Notes: generated by a model not told the origin, from the sequence alone. Positions 42,632 through 53,775 are shown, counted from the first letter of the stretch. The stretch is DNA of 64,000 bases from Streptomyces sp. CoH27 (GCF_020181035.1 NZ_JAIQYY010000004.1:184215-248214); one strand, 5' to 3'. Translations and numbers: made by a program.

Positions 42632-43510
42632 ATGCCCGCGCCCGCCCGGCAACGTTGTCACGCAGTCCTCGCCGGACTCGTCACCCTGGCCACCGCCGCC
42701 GTCGTGTCCCTCGCCGCCCCCGCGCCCGCGTCCGCCGCCGACACCTGGACGGAGACCGGCTCCGACCGCGCCGACCCGCTGACCGAGAGCCAGGGCCTGA
42801 CCTCGGTGGAGGTCCCGGCGAACAGCCCCAACCGGTACACCGGCATCGGCACCATCCCGCTCAGTGTCTCCGTCCGCGGCTGGAACCACGTCGGCGACCC
42901 CGACGCCTCCTACAACGGCTACTACATCGAGCCCTACCAGGAGGACTCGGGCAATGCGAAGATGTACCGCGCGCAGGCGCCCGACGGCACCTGGTCGGAG
43001 TACGTGCACACGCTCAGCCCCGGCGAGGCCCTGAACAACTCCTGGGACGCGATCTCCCCCGACGGCCAGTGGATGCTCTCGGGCGAGTGGGGCACGATGA
43101 ACCGCTTCCTGGTCTTCCCGACCCCGGGCGTCAACGCGAGCACCTCGCCCTCGGCGAACCTCCCGCTGGCCTCGAAGGTGAACCTGGACCACCCGGTCCG
43201 TGACGTCCAGGGCTGCGACTTCTCCGGCCCCACCACCCTGCTGTGCTCCTCGGACGACCCCGACGGCACCCTCTTCGGCATGACCAAGCCGCTGCTCCGG
43301 ATCGACCTGTCGGCCACGCCCGGCTCCTCGGACGTCACCGGCCACGTCACCGCCCTGCGCCAGCTGCCGCTGCGCAGCTCCTGCTCCGGCACCTTCGAGG
43401 TGGAGGGCATCGACTACGACCGGCGCACCGGCATCCTGCGCGTGATCGTGATGTCGCCCGGCTTCTGCATCCTCACGGACAGCAAGACGTACAAGTTCTC
43501 GCGCGGCTGA
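42632..43510 (+). CDS. Secreted beta-propeller-like protein, function unknown
   Basis: A 292-residue exported protein. The signal peptide ends in PASAADT (cleavage near residue 36). The mature part has aromatic and Asp-rich repeats such as GYYIEPYQEDSGNAKMYRA, DGTWSEYVHTLSPGEALNNSWDAISPDGQWMLSGEW, and GIDYDRRTGILRVIVMSPG, consistent with a lectin-like or propeller fold. Four or more Cys could form disulfides. ATG at 42632 follows CCGAGGAGTCGGCC. No enzyme family recognised. Confidence 0.82.
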   Translation: MPAPARQRCHAVLAGLVTLATAAVVSLAAPAPASAADTWTETGSDRADPLTESQGLTSVEVPANSPNRYTGIGTIPLSVSVRGWNHVGDPDASYNGYYIEPYQEDSGNAKMYRAQAPDGTWSEYVHTLSPGEALNNSWDAISPDGQWMLSGEWGTMNRFLVFPTPGVNASTSPSANLPLASKVNLDHPVRDVQGCDFSGPTTLLCSSDDPDGTLFGMTKPLLRIDLSATPGSSDVTGHVTALRQLPLRSSCSGTFEVEGIDYDRRTGILRVIVMSPGFCILTDSKTYKFSRG

Positions 43511-43616
43511 GCCCGGCTGGGGGTGTGTTCCGCGGCCGGTGGTGCTTTCCTGAGGATGGACGCGGTTCGGCGGGGTACTCCCTTCCACCGCAGCACGGCC
43601 ACGAAAGGAGCGATCA

Positions 43617-43988
43617 ATGGCACACACGGAGCGGTCGCATCCGGAAACCGTCACGGTGGAGATCAGCGGCTCCAAGGAGGACGCCCGGATCGTCTTCGAC
43701 GCCCTGAGGTCCTGCTTCGCTTCCGACCGGGGCGCGGACGAGGTGCCGCAGCAGTTCCACGAGGTCCGGCCGATGGTGTGGCTCGGCACGTACGACGTCG
43801 CGGACGAACACGTGCCGCACTGTGCGCCGGTCCACCTCGGCGCGTCCGTCCAGGCGGACGTCCAGGGCGGCTACTGGGCGGTGAACCGGTTCCGGCACAC
43901 CCTGGACTCCATCTTCACCGTCCAGGAGACCTGCGCGGCCTCCGGCGACCAGGAGCGGGACCTGCATCTGCGCCTGGAGAGCGCCTGA
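43617..43988 (+). CDS. Small conserved protein of unknown function
   Basis: A 123-residue soluble protein not recognised by me. It begins TVTVEISGSKEDARIVFDALRSCFASDRG and contains VWLGTYDVADEHVPHCAPVHLGASVQADVQGGYWAVNRFRHTLDSIF, a compact alpha/beta pattern with no membrane segment. ATG at 43617 follows AAAGGAGCG at good spacing, which supports it being real. It lies alone between the secreted protein and fadH. Confidence 0.75.
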   Translation: MAHTERSHPETVTVEISGSKEDARIVFDALRSCFASDRGADEVPQQFHEVRPMVWLGTYDVADEHVPHCAPVHLGASVQADVQGGYWAVNRFRHTLDSIFTVQETCAASGDQERDLHLRLESA

Positions 43989-44123
43989 CGCCGATCGCGC
44001 AGCGCGATGACAGCGCCCCGGCCGGCTCCTCGCCGTCCGGGGCGTACGTTCGCCGGATCCGTGCCGGTGCGCTCGCCTGTACATACGAGTGGTCACAGAG
44101 TGGCTGGGGTCACCCTCCGTCGG

Positions 44124-44143
44124 TTATGCAACTAGTTGCATAA
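44124..44143. promoter_or_regulatory. Perfect 20-bp palindrome upstream of fadH
   Basis: TTATGCAACTAGTTGCATAA is a perfect palindrome 54 bp before the fadH start. Its ATGCAA...TTGCAT form resembles PadR-family operators, and a padR gene follows fadH, so it is the likely autoregulated operator of both genes. Confidence 0.75.
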
Positions 44144-46213
<2,070 letters not shown>

Positions 46214-46244
46214 GGCTCGTCCCGCGCGTCCCTAGGATGAACCC

Positions 46245-46790
46245 ATGTCACTCCCGCACGCGATCCTCACCGCCCTGCTGGAAAAGCCGTCGTCGGGACT
46301 GGAACTGACCCGCCGGTTCGACAAGTCGATCGGCTACTTCTGGTCCGCGACGCACCAGCAGATCTATCGCGAGCTGGGGAAGCTGGAGGCCGAGGGGCTC
46401 ATCCGCACCCTGCCGTCCGAACAGCCCGCCCGCGGGCAGAAGAAGAGCTACGAGGTGCTGCCCGCGGGCCGCGCCGAACTGGCCCGCTGGACCGCCGCCG
46501 CCCAGGACCCCAAGCCGCTGCGGGACACGCTCCTGCTCCGGCTGCGCGCGGCGGCGGTGGTCGGCACGGCGGGCCTGGGGGCGGACCTGCGCCGCCATCT
46601 GGAGCTGCACCGGCGCCAGTTGACCGAGTACCAGGAGATCGAGCAGCGCGACTTCCCACCGGACCGGGACGCCCCCGAGGACCGGCTGCGTCATCTCGTG
46701 CTGCGCGCCGGCATCGACCTGGAGACGTTCTGGACCCAGTGGCTCACCCATGCCCTGACGGAGTTCGACGACCTGCCCGACGCCGGCTGA
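46245..46790 (+). CDS. PadR-family transcriptional regulator
   Basis: A 181-residue PadR regulator: LTALLEKPSSGLELTRRFDKSIGYFWSATHQQIYRELGKLEAEGLIRTL is the winged HTH, and the C-terminal helical Vir domain runs to the end. ATG at 46245, 31 bp after fadH, indicates co-transcription. Together with the palindrome upstream of fadH this looks like an operon with negative feedback. Its inducer may be an acyl-CoA or a phenolic compound, the latter being typical for PadR. Confidence 0.92.
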   Translation: MSLPHAILTALLEKPSSGLELTRRFDKSIGYFWSATHQQIYRELGKLEAEGLIRTLPSEQPARGQKKSYEVLPAGRAELARWTAAAQDPKPLRDTLLLRLRAAAVVGTAGLGADLRRHLELHRRQLTEYQEIEQRDFPPDRDAPEDRLRHLVLRAGIDLETFWTQWLTHALTEFDDLPDAG

Positions 46791-46833
46791 GCCCCGCGCT
46801 GAGCCGGTACGGCCGTGCCGTTCGACGCGTTGC

Positions 46834-47373
46834 TCAGAGCCGGTACGGCTTCGAACGGCGGCGAAGGTACCACCCCGTGGCGATCACGCCGGTGCCGACC
46901 AGCGCCGCGCCGAGGCCCAGCGTCAGCGGGCCGTAGTCCCGGGCGGCGCCGCCCAGGCCGCCCAGCACACCACGGGACGGGGCCGGCGAGGACGTGGCGG
47001 AGATCGTCGGCGCCGAGGGCGAGGATACGACCACCGACTGGGTGCCCGCCGTGCTGCCGCTGGAGCAGACCACGACCACCGTGTACGTCCCCGGGCGCAC
47101 TCCCGGCCAGGCCGCGGACTGGCTGACGGTCGTGCCCGCCAGGGCCATCTGCCGGCCCTGCGCGAAGTTCGCCTGCCGGCTGGTGAGCAGGGCCGCCTTG
47201 CCCCAGCTGCCGTTGATCTGCGCGCACGCGCTGGTCACCACCGAGACGGTGGAGCCGGTGGTACTGACGGAGATGCCCGAGGCGGCGGTGGACGGACCGG
47301 CGAGGACGAGGGGCAGCGCGGCGGCGGCCACCAGGGCCGGACCGGTGCGCAGGAGGAGTCGCGAGGTGTGCAT
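46834..47373 (-). CDS. Exported protein with C-terminal membrane anchor
   Basis: A 179-residue protein with an N-terminal signal peptide (LVAAAALPLVLAGPSTAASG), an outside domain rich in Ser, Thr and Val with one Cys pair (TSACAQINGSWG and VVVVCSSGS), then a membrane helix near residues 150-172 and a short basic tail RRRSKPYRL. The layout of surface proteins held in the membrane. Function unknown. ATG 47373 has GCCGGAGGCCAGCCC in front. It is convergent with the padR gene. Confidence 0.83.
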   Translation of the reverse strand: MHTSRLLLRTGPALVAAAALPLVLAGPSTAASGISVSTTGSTVSVVTSACAQINGSWGKAALLTSRQANFAQGRQMALAGTTVSQSAAWPGVRPGTYTVVVVCSSGSTAGTQSVVVSSPSAPTISATSSPAPSRGVLGGLGGAARDYGPLTLGLGAALVGTGVIATGWYLRRRSKPYRL

Positions 47374-47579
47374 GGGCTGGCCTCCGGCGGCACGGTCGGC
47401 GGTACGTCCCATGCGCCGCCGAGGGTCGGGAAACGTCCGTGCTGCCTGGTCAGCAGCCAACGCGGCCACGGGGGTGCGCGCACCTGGGGACAGCCGGTCA
47501 GGTGACGGTTTCCTTCGTGCGGCGCAGGCCGGGTGGGGCCGGGCCGCCCGCCATCACCGGCGGCAGCGGACGCGCGGCC

Positions 47580-47861
47580 TCACTCACCCGTCGTCACGGT
47601 TCGTTCCGCCGACCAGCCGCCCCACGTGCCGTCCGGCAGCTTTGCCCGCAGCCGGACCCGGTGTTCCTCGCCGGAACGGGAGTTACGTATGCTGATGCTC
47701 CCTGCGGCTGAACTACCCGAGAGGGCAGGGGAGTTCATGCCGTCGGCGCGGACACGCTGTCGTCGCTGGAGCCGCGCCGTCGCGGGCGGCCGGGGGATCC
47801 GGCCGGAATCGTCCCGGATCCCCGGCCCCTGTTGTCCGTCGACATTCCTCTTGTCCCTCAC
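47580..47861 (-). other. Possible remnant of a secreted beta-repeat protein
   Basis: The last 33 codons of this short open frame read GEEHRVRLRAKLPDGTWGGWSAERTVTTGE, which resembles the end of a fibronectin-type-III-like surface domain. The upstream 60 codons are Arg-rich and look non-coding. It may be the 3' end of a decayed larger gene. A real small gene is not excluded but there is no good ribosome site. Confidence 0.3.
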
Positions 47862-48007
47862 GGGGCGTCAGAAGCGTGCTCCATCCGGCCCCTTCCCAGT
47901 GCTCCGGACGGACCAGGGCCCGGGCCCGCACCACAGTGGGCTGGATGCCGGCCCGTTCCTCGACGGGCCGGATGTCCGTCCCGTCCCCGACGAGAGGGTC
48001 CCTCATC

Positions 48008-48709
48008 GTGCGTGTCCCGTTGCTGACGCTGGCCGCGGCCGGCACGGCCCTGCTCGCCCCGGCCGCGCTGTCCGATCAGGCCGCCGCCGTTCCGCCGCCG
48101 CGGCGGCCCGTGGTGCGGAGCGAGGGGGCCGTCGCCGCGGTGGATCTGCTGGCCCGGCTGGGCGAGTGCCACCAGATCTCCCACGGCCGGTACCGCACCG
48201 ACGCCGGCAGCCCGGCGACCGTCCCGGTGTGCGGCACCCGGGACGCCGTCTACTGGAAGGCCGACCTGGACATCGACTGCGACGGCCAGGCCACCGCGCG
48301 CTGCAACCGCCGTACCGACCCGGTGTTCGCCACCACCACCTCGTTCCAGCAGTCCGACGGGCGGCACCTGAACGCCGAGACACTGCCCTACATCGTCGTC
48401 CCGGCACCGAGCCGGATCTGGGACCATCGCGCCGCCGGCGTCCAGGGCGGCTCCGTCGCCGCTGTCGTCTACCGGGACAGGGTGCAGTACGCGGTGGTCG
48501 GCGACATCGGCCCGCGCGACCTCATCGGCGAGGCCTCCTACGCCACCGCCCAGGGCCTCGGAATCCCCACCGACCCGCGCGGCGGCGGGGTGCCCTCCGG
48601 CGTCACCTACATCGTCTTCAGGAACTCCCGCGTCGTTCCCATCGAGGACCACGCGGCGGCGGCAGCGGCAGGCGAGCGCATGGCCCGCCTGTTCCTCACC
48701 GACCACTGA
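48008..48709 (+). CDS. GH75 chitosanase, secreted
   Basis: A 233-residue exported enzyme of glycoside hydrolase family 75. The signal peptide runs to about AALSDQAAAV (residue 28). Family motifs are YWKADLDIDCDGQ (Asp88/Asp90), LNAETLPYIVVPAPS, and VQYAVVGDIGPRDLIGEASYATAQGLGI with Glu175. In characterised members an Asp in the DIDCDG region and the Glu act as catalytic residues. It cuts chitosan outside the cell. GTG 48008 follows GAGAGGG and puts the basic/hydrophobic signal directly at the N-terminus, so it is preferred over the longer frame. Confidence 0.92.
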   Translation: MRVPLLTLAAAGTALLAPAALSDQAAAVPPPRRPVVRSEGAVAAVDLLARLGECHQISHGRYRTDAGSPATVPVCGTRDAVYWKADLDIDCDGQATARCNRRTDPVFATTTSFQQSDGRHLNAETLPYIVVPAPSRIWDHRAAGVQGGSVAAVVYRDRVQYAVVGDIGPRDLIGEASYATAQGLGIPTDPRGGGVPSGVTYIVFRNSRVVPIEDHAAAAAAGERMARLFLTDH

Positions 48710-48763
48710 CGATTTCCGGCCTCGGCCACGCACCACTGACGGAGCCTGCCCGGGCAGCGAGCC

Positions 48764-48880
48764 GATGACAGGGCCCCTCGTCCCGGCTGTGCGTCGATGA
48801 CAGGGCCCCTCGTGCCGACTGTGCGTCGATGGCAGGACCTGGTCCCCGTCGGGGGTCGATGGCACGGTCTGGCTACGCGC
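48764..48880. repeat. Tandem 30-32 bp repeats after the chitosanase gene
   Basis: Two 32-bp units (48764-48795, 48796-48827) differ at two bases and begin gatgacagggcccctcg. A 30-bp third unit (48828-48857) and the start of a fourth (from 48858) begin gatggca and are more diverged. All lie in non-coding DNA. Confidence 0.7.
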
Positions 48881-49148
48881 CGTCGACCAGGAGTTGCGCC
48901 GGCGGCGCGCTGCTGACTGGCGCGGTGCCGGTCCGCGCACCGCGGACCGGCTCCGGCGACACCACAGACCGGCCCCCTTCTGGCCGCGCGCCGATGAAAT
49001 GGGCCGGTCACGTGCCGGTCACCGGCCGCGTCACGAGCCATGCGTCGTCGGGCGGCCGGGCCACGGGCCACGCGTCGTCAGGGGCCTGGGTCAGCGGCCG
49101 TGTACAGCTCAGGCCGGCCCCGCTCCCGCCGCGCCACCCGGGGCCGCG
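48881..49148. repeat. Non-coding region with a second tandem repeat
   Basis: No gene is seen between the chitosanase and dhaM. A 30-bp direct repeat occurs at 49032-49061 and 49062-49091 (cacgagccatgcgtcgtcggg and cacgggccacgcgtcgtcagg type units, abbreviated). The rest is simple GC-rich spacer. Confidence 0.55.
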
Positions 49149-49559
49149 TCACGTCTTGCGGTAGCTGTACGCGTCCGTTGCCGCGGCTTCCACGGCGGCC
49201 AGGTCGGCGCCCGTGGAGGCGGTGACCACCGCTGCGACCGCGCCCTCGACGAACGGCGCGTCCACCAGCCGGGTGCCGTCCGGCAGTTCGTCGCCTTCGG
49301 CGAGCAGCGCCTTCACGGTCAGCACGGCGCTGCCGAGGTCGGTGAGCACCGCGACCCCGGCACCCCGGTCGACCGACGCCGCCGCGGCGGAGATCAGCTC
49401 GGCGCTGGTGCCGAGCCCGCCGCCCTCGGTGCCGCCCGCCGGGGCCACCGGTACCGCCGTGGCCCCACCCGCGAGGGCCTTCGCCAGCTCGGCGACCGAC
49501 GCGGCCACCCCCGCGCTGTGCGACACCAGCACGATCCCGACCAGCTTCTCCCCGCTCAC
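49149..49559 (-). CDS. dhaM: PTS-dependent dihydroxyacetone kinase, phosphotransferase subunit DhaM
   Basis: A 136-residue EIIA-Man-like protein that carries phosphate from HPr to the DhaL subunit. VGIVLVSHSAGVAASVAELAKAL holds the phosphorylated His (His14). ADLSAxx-type ends are as in DhaM of actinobacteria, without the extra HPr and EI domains of E. coli DhaM. GTG at 49559, 3 bp after the dhaL stop. It shows that this kinase uses PEP through the PTS rather than ATP. Confidence 0.93.
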   Translation of the reverse strand: MSGEKLVGIVLVSHSAGVAASVAELAKALAGGATAVPVAPAGGTEGGGLGTSAELISAAAASVDRGAGVAVLTDLGSAVLTVKALLAEGDELPDGTRLVDAPFVEGAVAAVVTASTGADLAAVEAAATDAYSYRKT

Positions 49560-49562
49560 GCC

Positions 49563-50171
49563 TCAGCCCTCCGCCGACTCGGCCGCCGCGGAGAGTCCGG
49601 CGATCAGCAGCGCCGACGAGGTCGCCCCCGGGTCCTGGTGGCCGATGCTGCGCTCGCCGAGATAGCTCGCCCGGCCCTTGCGGGCCTGCAGCGGGATCGT
49701 GGCCTCGGCGCCCTGCTCGGCGGCGGCACGCGCGGCGGCGAACCCGTCCCCGAGCGCATCCACGGCCGGCACCAGCGCGTCGATCATGGTCTTGTCACCG
49801 GGCACCGCCCCGCCGAGCTTCATCACCCCGTCCACGCCGTCCCGCAGCGCCGCCGCCAACTGCCCCTCACTGACCTCGGCGGCCTCGCCGAGCGCCTTGC
49901 CGGTCCGGCGCAGCAGCGTGCCGTACAGCGGTCCGGACGCGCCGCCGACCTTGGAGATGAGCTGCCGACCGGCCAGGATCAGCACGGCACCCGGGGTGTC
50001 CGGCGCCTCCTCCGCCAGGGCGGCCGTCACGGCGGTGAAGCCGCGCTGCATGTTGATGCCGTGATCGGCGTCCCCGATGGCCGAGTCGAGGTCGGTGAGC
50101 CGCTGCGCCTCACGGCCGACGGACGCGGCGGTCGCCGCCATCCAGCGGCGGAAGAAGTCGGCGTCGAGCAC
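49563..50171 (-). CDS. dhaL: Dihydroxyacetone kinase subunit DhaL
   Basis: A 202-residue ADP-binding subunit. The metal/nucleotide loop DSAIGDADHGINMQRGF and the later VGGASGPLYGTLLRR and DPGATSSALLI match DhaL. Bound ADP acts as a fixed cofactor that receives phosphate from DhaM and gives it to dihydroxyacetone on DhaK. GTG 50171 follows AAGGAG at good spacing; homologues begin LDADFFRRWM. Confidence 0.93.
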   Translation of the reverse strand: MLDADFFRRWMAATAASVGREAQRLTDLDSAIGDADHGINMQRGFTAVTAALAEEAPDTPGAVLILAGRQLISKVGGASGPLYGTLLRRTGKALGEAAEVSEGQLAAALRDGVDGVMKLGGAVPGDKTMIDALVPAVDALGDGFAAARAAAEQGAEATIPLQARKGRASYLGERSIGHQDPGATSSALLIAGLSAAAESAEG

Positions 50172-50253
50172 TGGAACTCCTTGCGTGGTAAAGGGGTTGA
50201 TCGGTGGGGCAGAGGTGTCGGTCGCGGTGGCGGTCGCCTTCCGCACCGCCGTA

Positions 50254-51246
50254 TCACATCCCCCAGCGCAGCGCCGGGGTCTTCACCGGCGCGTCCCACA
50301 GCCGCAGCAGCTCCTCGTCGACCTGGCACAGCGTCACCGAGGCGCCCGCCATGTCCAGGGAGGTGACGTAGTTGCCCACCAGCGTGCGGGCCACGGCCAC
50401 ACCGCGCTCGGCGAGCACCCGCTGCACCTCGGCGTTGAAGCCGAACAGTTCCAGCAGCGGGGTCGCGCCCATCCCGTTGACCAGCACCAGCACGGGGTTG
50501 CGCGGAGGCATGTCCTCCAGGATCGCATTCACCGCGAAGTCGGCGATCTCCCCGGAGGTCATCATCGGCCGCCGCTCCCGGCCCGGCTCGCCGTGGATGC
50601 CGACGCCCAACTCCAGCTCGCCGTCCGGCAGATCGAAGGTCGGGCTGCCCTTCGCCGGGGTCGTACAGGCGCTCAGGGCCACACCGAAGCTGCGGGAGTT
50701 GCTGTTGACCTGGCGGCCGATCGACTCCACGCGCTCCAGCGGCTGTCCCTCGGCCGCGGCGGCGCCCGCGATCTTCTCCACGAACAGGGTCGCCCCGGTG
50801 CCGCGCCGGCCCGCCGTGTAGAGGCTGTCGGTGACGGCGACGTCGTCGTTCACGAGCACCTTGGCGACCTGGATGCCCTCGTCCTCGGCCAGTTCGGCCG
50901 CCATGTCGAAGTTGAGCACGTCACCGGTGTAGTTCTTCACGATGAACAGCACCCCGGCGCCGCTGTCCACGGCGGCCGCGGCGCGGGCCATCTGGTCCGG
51001 CACCGGCGAGGTGAACACCTCGCCCGGGCAGGCGGCGGACAGCATGCCCGGACCCACGAACCCGCCGTGCAGCGGCTCGTGCCCCGACCCGCCGCCCGAC
51101 ACGAGCGCGACCTGCCCGGCGACCGGGGCGTCCCGGCGGACGATCACCCGGTTCTCCACGTCCACGGTCAGATCGGGATACGCGGCCGCCATCCCGCGCA
51201 GCGCGTCCGCCACGACGGTCTCCGGAACGTTGATCAGCATCCTCAT
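50254..51246 (-). CDS. dhaK: Dihydroxyacetone kinase subunit DhaK
   Basis: A 330-residue substrate-binding subunit. His218 in GVGIHGEPG binds dihydroxyacetone covalently as a hemiaminal. LVSGGGSGHEPLHGGFVGPGMLSAACPGEVFTSP is the family hallmark. ATG at 51246 follows GAGGAG; a second ATG two codons later is possible. First of the dhaK-dhaL-dhaM operon, which feeds dihydroxyacetone from glycerol or sugar breakdown into glycolysis as DHAP. No DhaR/DhaS regulator gene is next to it. Confidence 0.95.
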   Translation of the reverse strand: MRMLINVPETVVADALRGMAAAYPDLTVDVENRVIVRRDAPVAGQVALVSGGGSGHEPLHGGFVGPGMLSAACPGEVFTSPVPDQMARAAAAVDSGAGVLFIVKNYTGDVLNFDMAAELAEDEGIQVAKVLVNDDVAVTDSLYTAGRRGTGATLFVEKIAGAAAAEGQPLERVESIGRQVNSNSRSFGVALSACTTPAKGSPTFDLPDGELELGVGIHGEPGRERRPMMTSGEIADFAVNAILEDMPPRNPVLVLVNGMGATPLLELFGFNAEVQRVLAERGVAVARTLVGNYVTSLDMAGASVTLCQVDEELLRLWDAPVKTPALRWGM

Positions 51247-51896
51247 CGATGTCTCCTCGTGCGGCTTGCGGGAGCGGGGTGGAGTACGGAGCTACTGGCA
51301 GTATCGACCTTGGACCCGGCGAGGTCACGCGCAGAAGCGATGATCACGGAGCGCGATGTGTGTCGCCCCGGCGGTGATGGCCGGGACGGCGGGAGGAATC
51401 ACCCTGGCCGCCGTCGCGCGCCGGCGGTCCGGTGGCGTACGCCCGCTCGACGGAACGGGACGGCACCAGGACCGGAGGGTCCGGCGGCCGGCACCCGACT
51501 CACCTGGCATTCTGGCCAGTTGCTTCCCGGACGGCCGGACGCTGAGCAGGAGCCGCCGGGCCACAGCCCATTCCGCGTCCCCGCCGGGAAACGGCCCGTT
51601 GTTCCCCGGGGGAGCCAGGCCCTGTACGCGGCCCGCCACGGCGGGCAACTCCGGGTGCGCGCACCGGCCTTCAAGCCCTCATCGCCGCCATCGCGGGCTC
51701 CGTGCCGGCGGGGCTGAGCTCGCGGGGCCGGGAGTTGGCGGCCGGGGCGGCGTCGGAGCACATCCGTTCGGTGGCGTCGCCCGGGGGTGCGACACGCCCG
51801 GGGAAAGTCGTTGCATCGAGCGGACGCGCGGAGCACAGTGAAGCCCCGGTCAAGACGCGGCTGGCTGATCCTTCCCCACTCAGGAAGCCCGATCCC
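51247..51896. other. 650-bp region without a convincing gene
   Basis: Several open frames run through this stretch on both strands, but none has a ribosome site plus family-like sequence. It separates the leftward dhaK operon from the rightward STAS genes and must hold both promoters. The frame feeding into the STAS gene could encode an N-terminal extension from 51702, but homology-like sequence begins only after 51897. Confidence 0.5.
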
Positions 51897-52400
51897 ATGG
51901 AAAACGGTCAGCCGTCCCGTGCTCACGCCCACCCCCGTGGCCCGGCCCCGCTGCTTCTGCAGACCGTGCACGAGCGGCGTCCCGAGGTCGGCGTGATCAG
52001 CGTTCTGAAGGCCCGGGGCACGGTCGACGCCTCCAACGCCATGGAGTTCTCCGAGGTGCTGGCCGAGCACATCGCCCACGCCGACAAGGCCGGAGAACAC
52101 CCCCTGCTGGATCTGACCGAGATGTACCTCGCCTGCGCCGCCGCCGTGCGCTCCCTGGACCGGGCGACCGGCGTCCTCGCCTTCTCCGGTCGCGCCCTGC
52201 CCGTCGTGCAGCCCCGCCCGCACGCGCGGGACGCGCTGCGCACCGCCGGGCTGCCGGGCGTCCGGGTGCACGCCACGATGGCGTCCGCCCTGAACGCCCT
52301 GGAGGCCCGAAGGGACGCCGTGGACGCGGACGTGGACGCGGGTACGGAACCGGGGGCCGCACCGGACGCCGTGACGACGCGACGACGGGCGGGACCATGA
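51897..52400 (+). CDS. STAS-domain protein (anti-sigma-factor-antagonist-like)
   Basis: A 167-residue protein with one STAS domain: GVISVLKARGTVDASNAMEFSEVLAEHI and a strand/helix HPLLDLTEMYLACAAAVRSLDRATG. The usual phosphorylatable Ser after the DLT-like strand (D-x-S) is replaced, with the local sequence EMYLACAAAVR, so classic kinase control is doubtful. ATG 51897 follows CAGGAAG. Its stop overlaps the next start by four bases, so it works with the STAS-ANTAR-GAF protein. Confidence 0.78.
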   Translation: MENGQPSRAHAHPRGPAPLLLQTVHERRPEVGVISVLKARGTVDASNAMEFSEVLAEHIAHADKAGEHPLLDLTEMYLACAAAVRSLDRATGVLAFSGRALPVVQPRPHARDALRTAGLPGVRVHATMASALNALEARRDAVDADVDAGTEPGAAPDAVTTRRRAGP

Positions 52401-53650
52401 CACCCGCTTCCGGCAGCTCGGGCGCGTCGGCCCCGCTGGTCATCGAGTCGTCCGTGGTCGAGGGACTGCCCGCCGAGGGCGCACTGCTGCTACGCATGTC
52501 CGGCAGCCTCGACGCCGAGGGCGCCCGCTCCTGGTCGGCGCAGCTGCGCGGCCACCTGGAACAGGCGGACCTGGCGGGGCTGCGGCCCGTCCTCGACCTG
52601 GCCCATGTGCAACTCGGCGGTGCCGCCGTGCTGCGCGCGCTCAGCGAGACGACACGCGCCCGCACCGGCCGCCCGGACCTGATCGTCGTCCGGGCCCGGC
52701 CAGGGGTGCGTGAGGCCGTGCACCTCGCCCGCCTGGACGGCGTACAGCTCTACGCCACCCTCGACGAGGCGCTGCGCGAACTGGCCCGTGCCGCCACCAG
52801 CAGGGCGGACCTGCCCGCCTGGCGGTCGCAGATGGCGGACCCGCTGCGGCCCAGCTACGAGGATCTGCGCAAGGAGGTCCGCGCGCTGCGCTCCCGGGTG
52901 CGCACCGCCCCGGTCATCGGCCTGGCGCAGGGCGTGCTCATGGTCCGCTACGGCCTGCCCGACGCCGGCACCGCCTTCCGGGCGCTGCGCGAGGGCTCGC
53001 AGCGGTTCAACGTGCCGCTCCGCGTCCTCGTCTCCGCCGTGGTGGTGGCCCGGCCGCCGGACGGCGCGGTGTGGTTCCCGGGCCGTCGGCCCCTGCCCGT
53101 GCCACCGCTGCGGATCCTGGCCCGCGAGGGCCGGGACCCGCGCAGCCGGCGGCAGATGATCGACGCCGTGCTGCACGAGGCGCTCGCCCTCGGGCGGGCC
53201 TCGGCCGGTTACGTGCAGTGCGTCGACCCGGCCGTGAACGCGCTGGTACCGGAGTCCGACCACGGCTGTGCGGATACGTTTCTGGACCATCTGGTGCGCG
53301 GCTGGGACGAGGGTACGGCGGACGCGCTCGCGTACCGGCGCCGGCGCCCGGTGAGCGTGCCCGACGTGGCCGCCGACACACTCCTGTCCGAGGAGTCCCG
53401 GCGCGTCCTGCTGGCCACGGGCACCCGTGCCGTGCAGAGCGTCCCCGTACTGTCCGGGTCCGGGTCCTGCGCCGGCGTACTGACCCTGCACTGGCCCGAC
53501 GCCGGACACCGCCCCACCACCGACCGGTCCGAGGCCCTCGCCCTGCTGGCCTCCGACACGGCGGCCTGGCTGAGCTGGTACAACCGCTCGGTCCTTCTCG
53601 ACGCCCTGGAACACCTGCATCGCGTCCTGACCGCATCGGCCGAGCCATGA
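52397..53650 (+). CDS. STAS-ANTAR-GAF multidomain signalling protein
   Basis: A 417-residue protein. Residues about 20-125 are STAS-like (LLLRMSGSLDAEGARSWSAQL, PVLDLAHVQLGGAAVLRAL). Residues about 150-215 form an ANTAR domain (LRKEVRALRSRVRTAPVIGLAQGVLMVRYGLPDAGTAFRALREGSQRFNVPLRVLVSAVV), an RNA-binding antiterminator module. The last 160 residues look like GAF (HEALALGRASAGYVQCVDPAVNALV ... TRAVQSVPVLSGSGSCAGVLTLHW). ATG overlaps the STAS gene stop. The domain order STAS-ANTAR-GAF is unusual and joins partner-switching with antitermination logic. Confidence 0.85.
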   Translation: MTPASGSSGASAPLVIESSVVEGLPAEGALLLRMSGSLDAEGARSWSAQLRGHLEQADLAGLRPVLDLAHVQLGGAAVLRALSETTRARTGRPDLIVVRARPGVREAVHLARLDGVQLYATLDEALRELARAATSRADLPAWRSQMADPLRPSYEDLRKEVRALRSRVRTAPVIGLAQGVLMVRYGLPDAGTAFRALREGSQRFNVPLRVLVSAVVVARPPDGAVWFPGRRPLPVPPLRILAREGRDPRSRRQMIDAVLHEALALGRASAGYVQCVDPAVNALVPESDHGCADTFLDHLVRGWDEGTADALAYRRRRPVSVPDVAADTLLSEESRRVLLATGTRAVQSVPVLSGSGSCAGVLTLHWPDAGHRPTTDRSEALALLASDTAAWLSWYNRSVLLDALEHLHRVLTASAEP

Positions 53651-53775
53651 CCTGAGCCCGGGCGGCCGACGGCCCACGATATGACGGCGCCATGGCGGTG
53701 TCAGTGCCGGTGGTCGGCCCTGGCTCGCCTCGATCATCGCAACGGCGTCTGCGGCAGGTCAGTCGCGGTCGCGCT

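Noticed and set aside
51356..51841. A 161-codon plus-strand open frame in the dhaK-STAS gap
   Set aside because: Arg/Gly/Pro-rich with no ribosome site, no motif and no operon context. Treated as non-coding.
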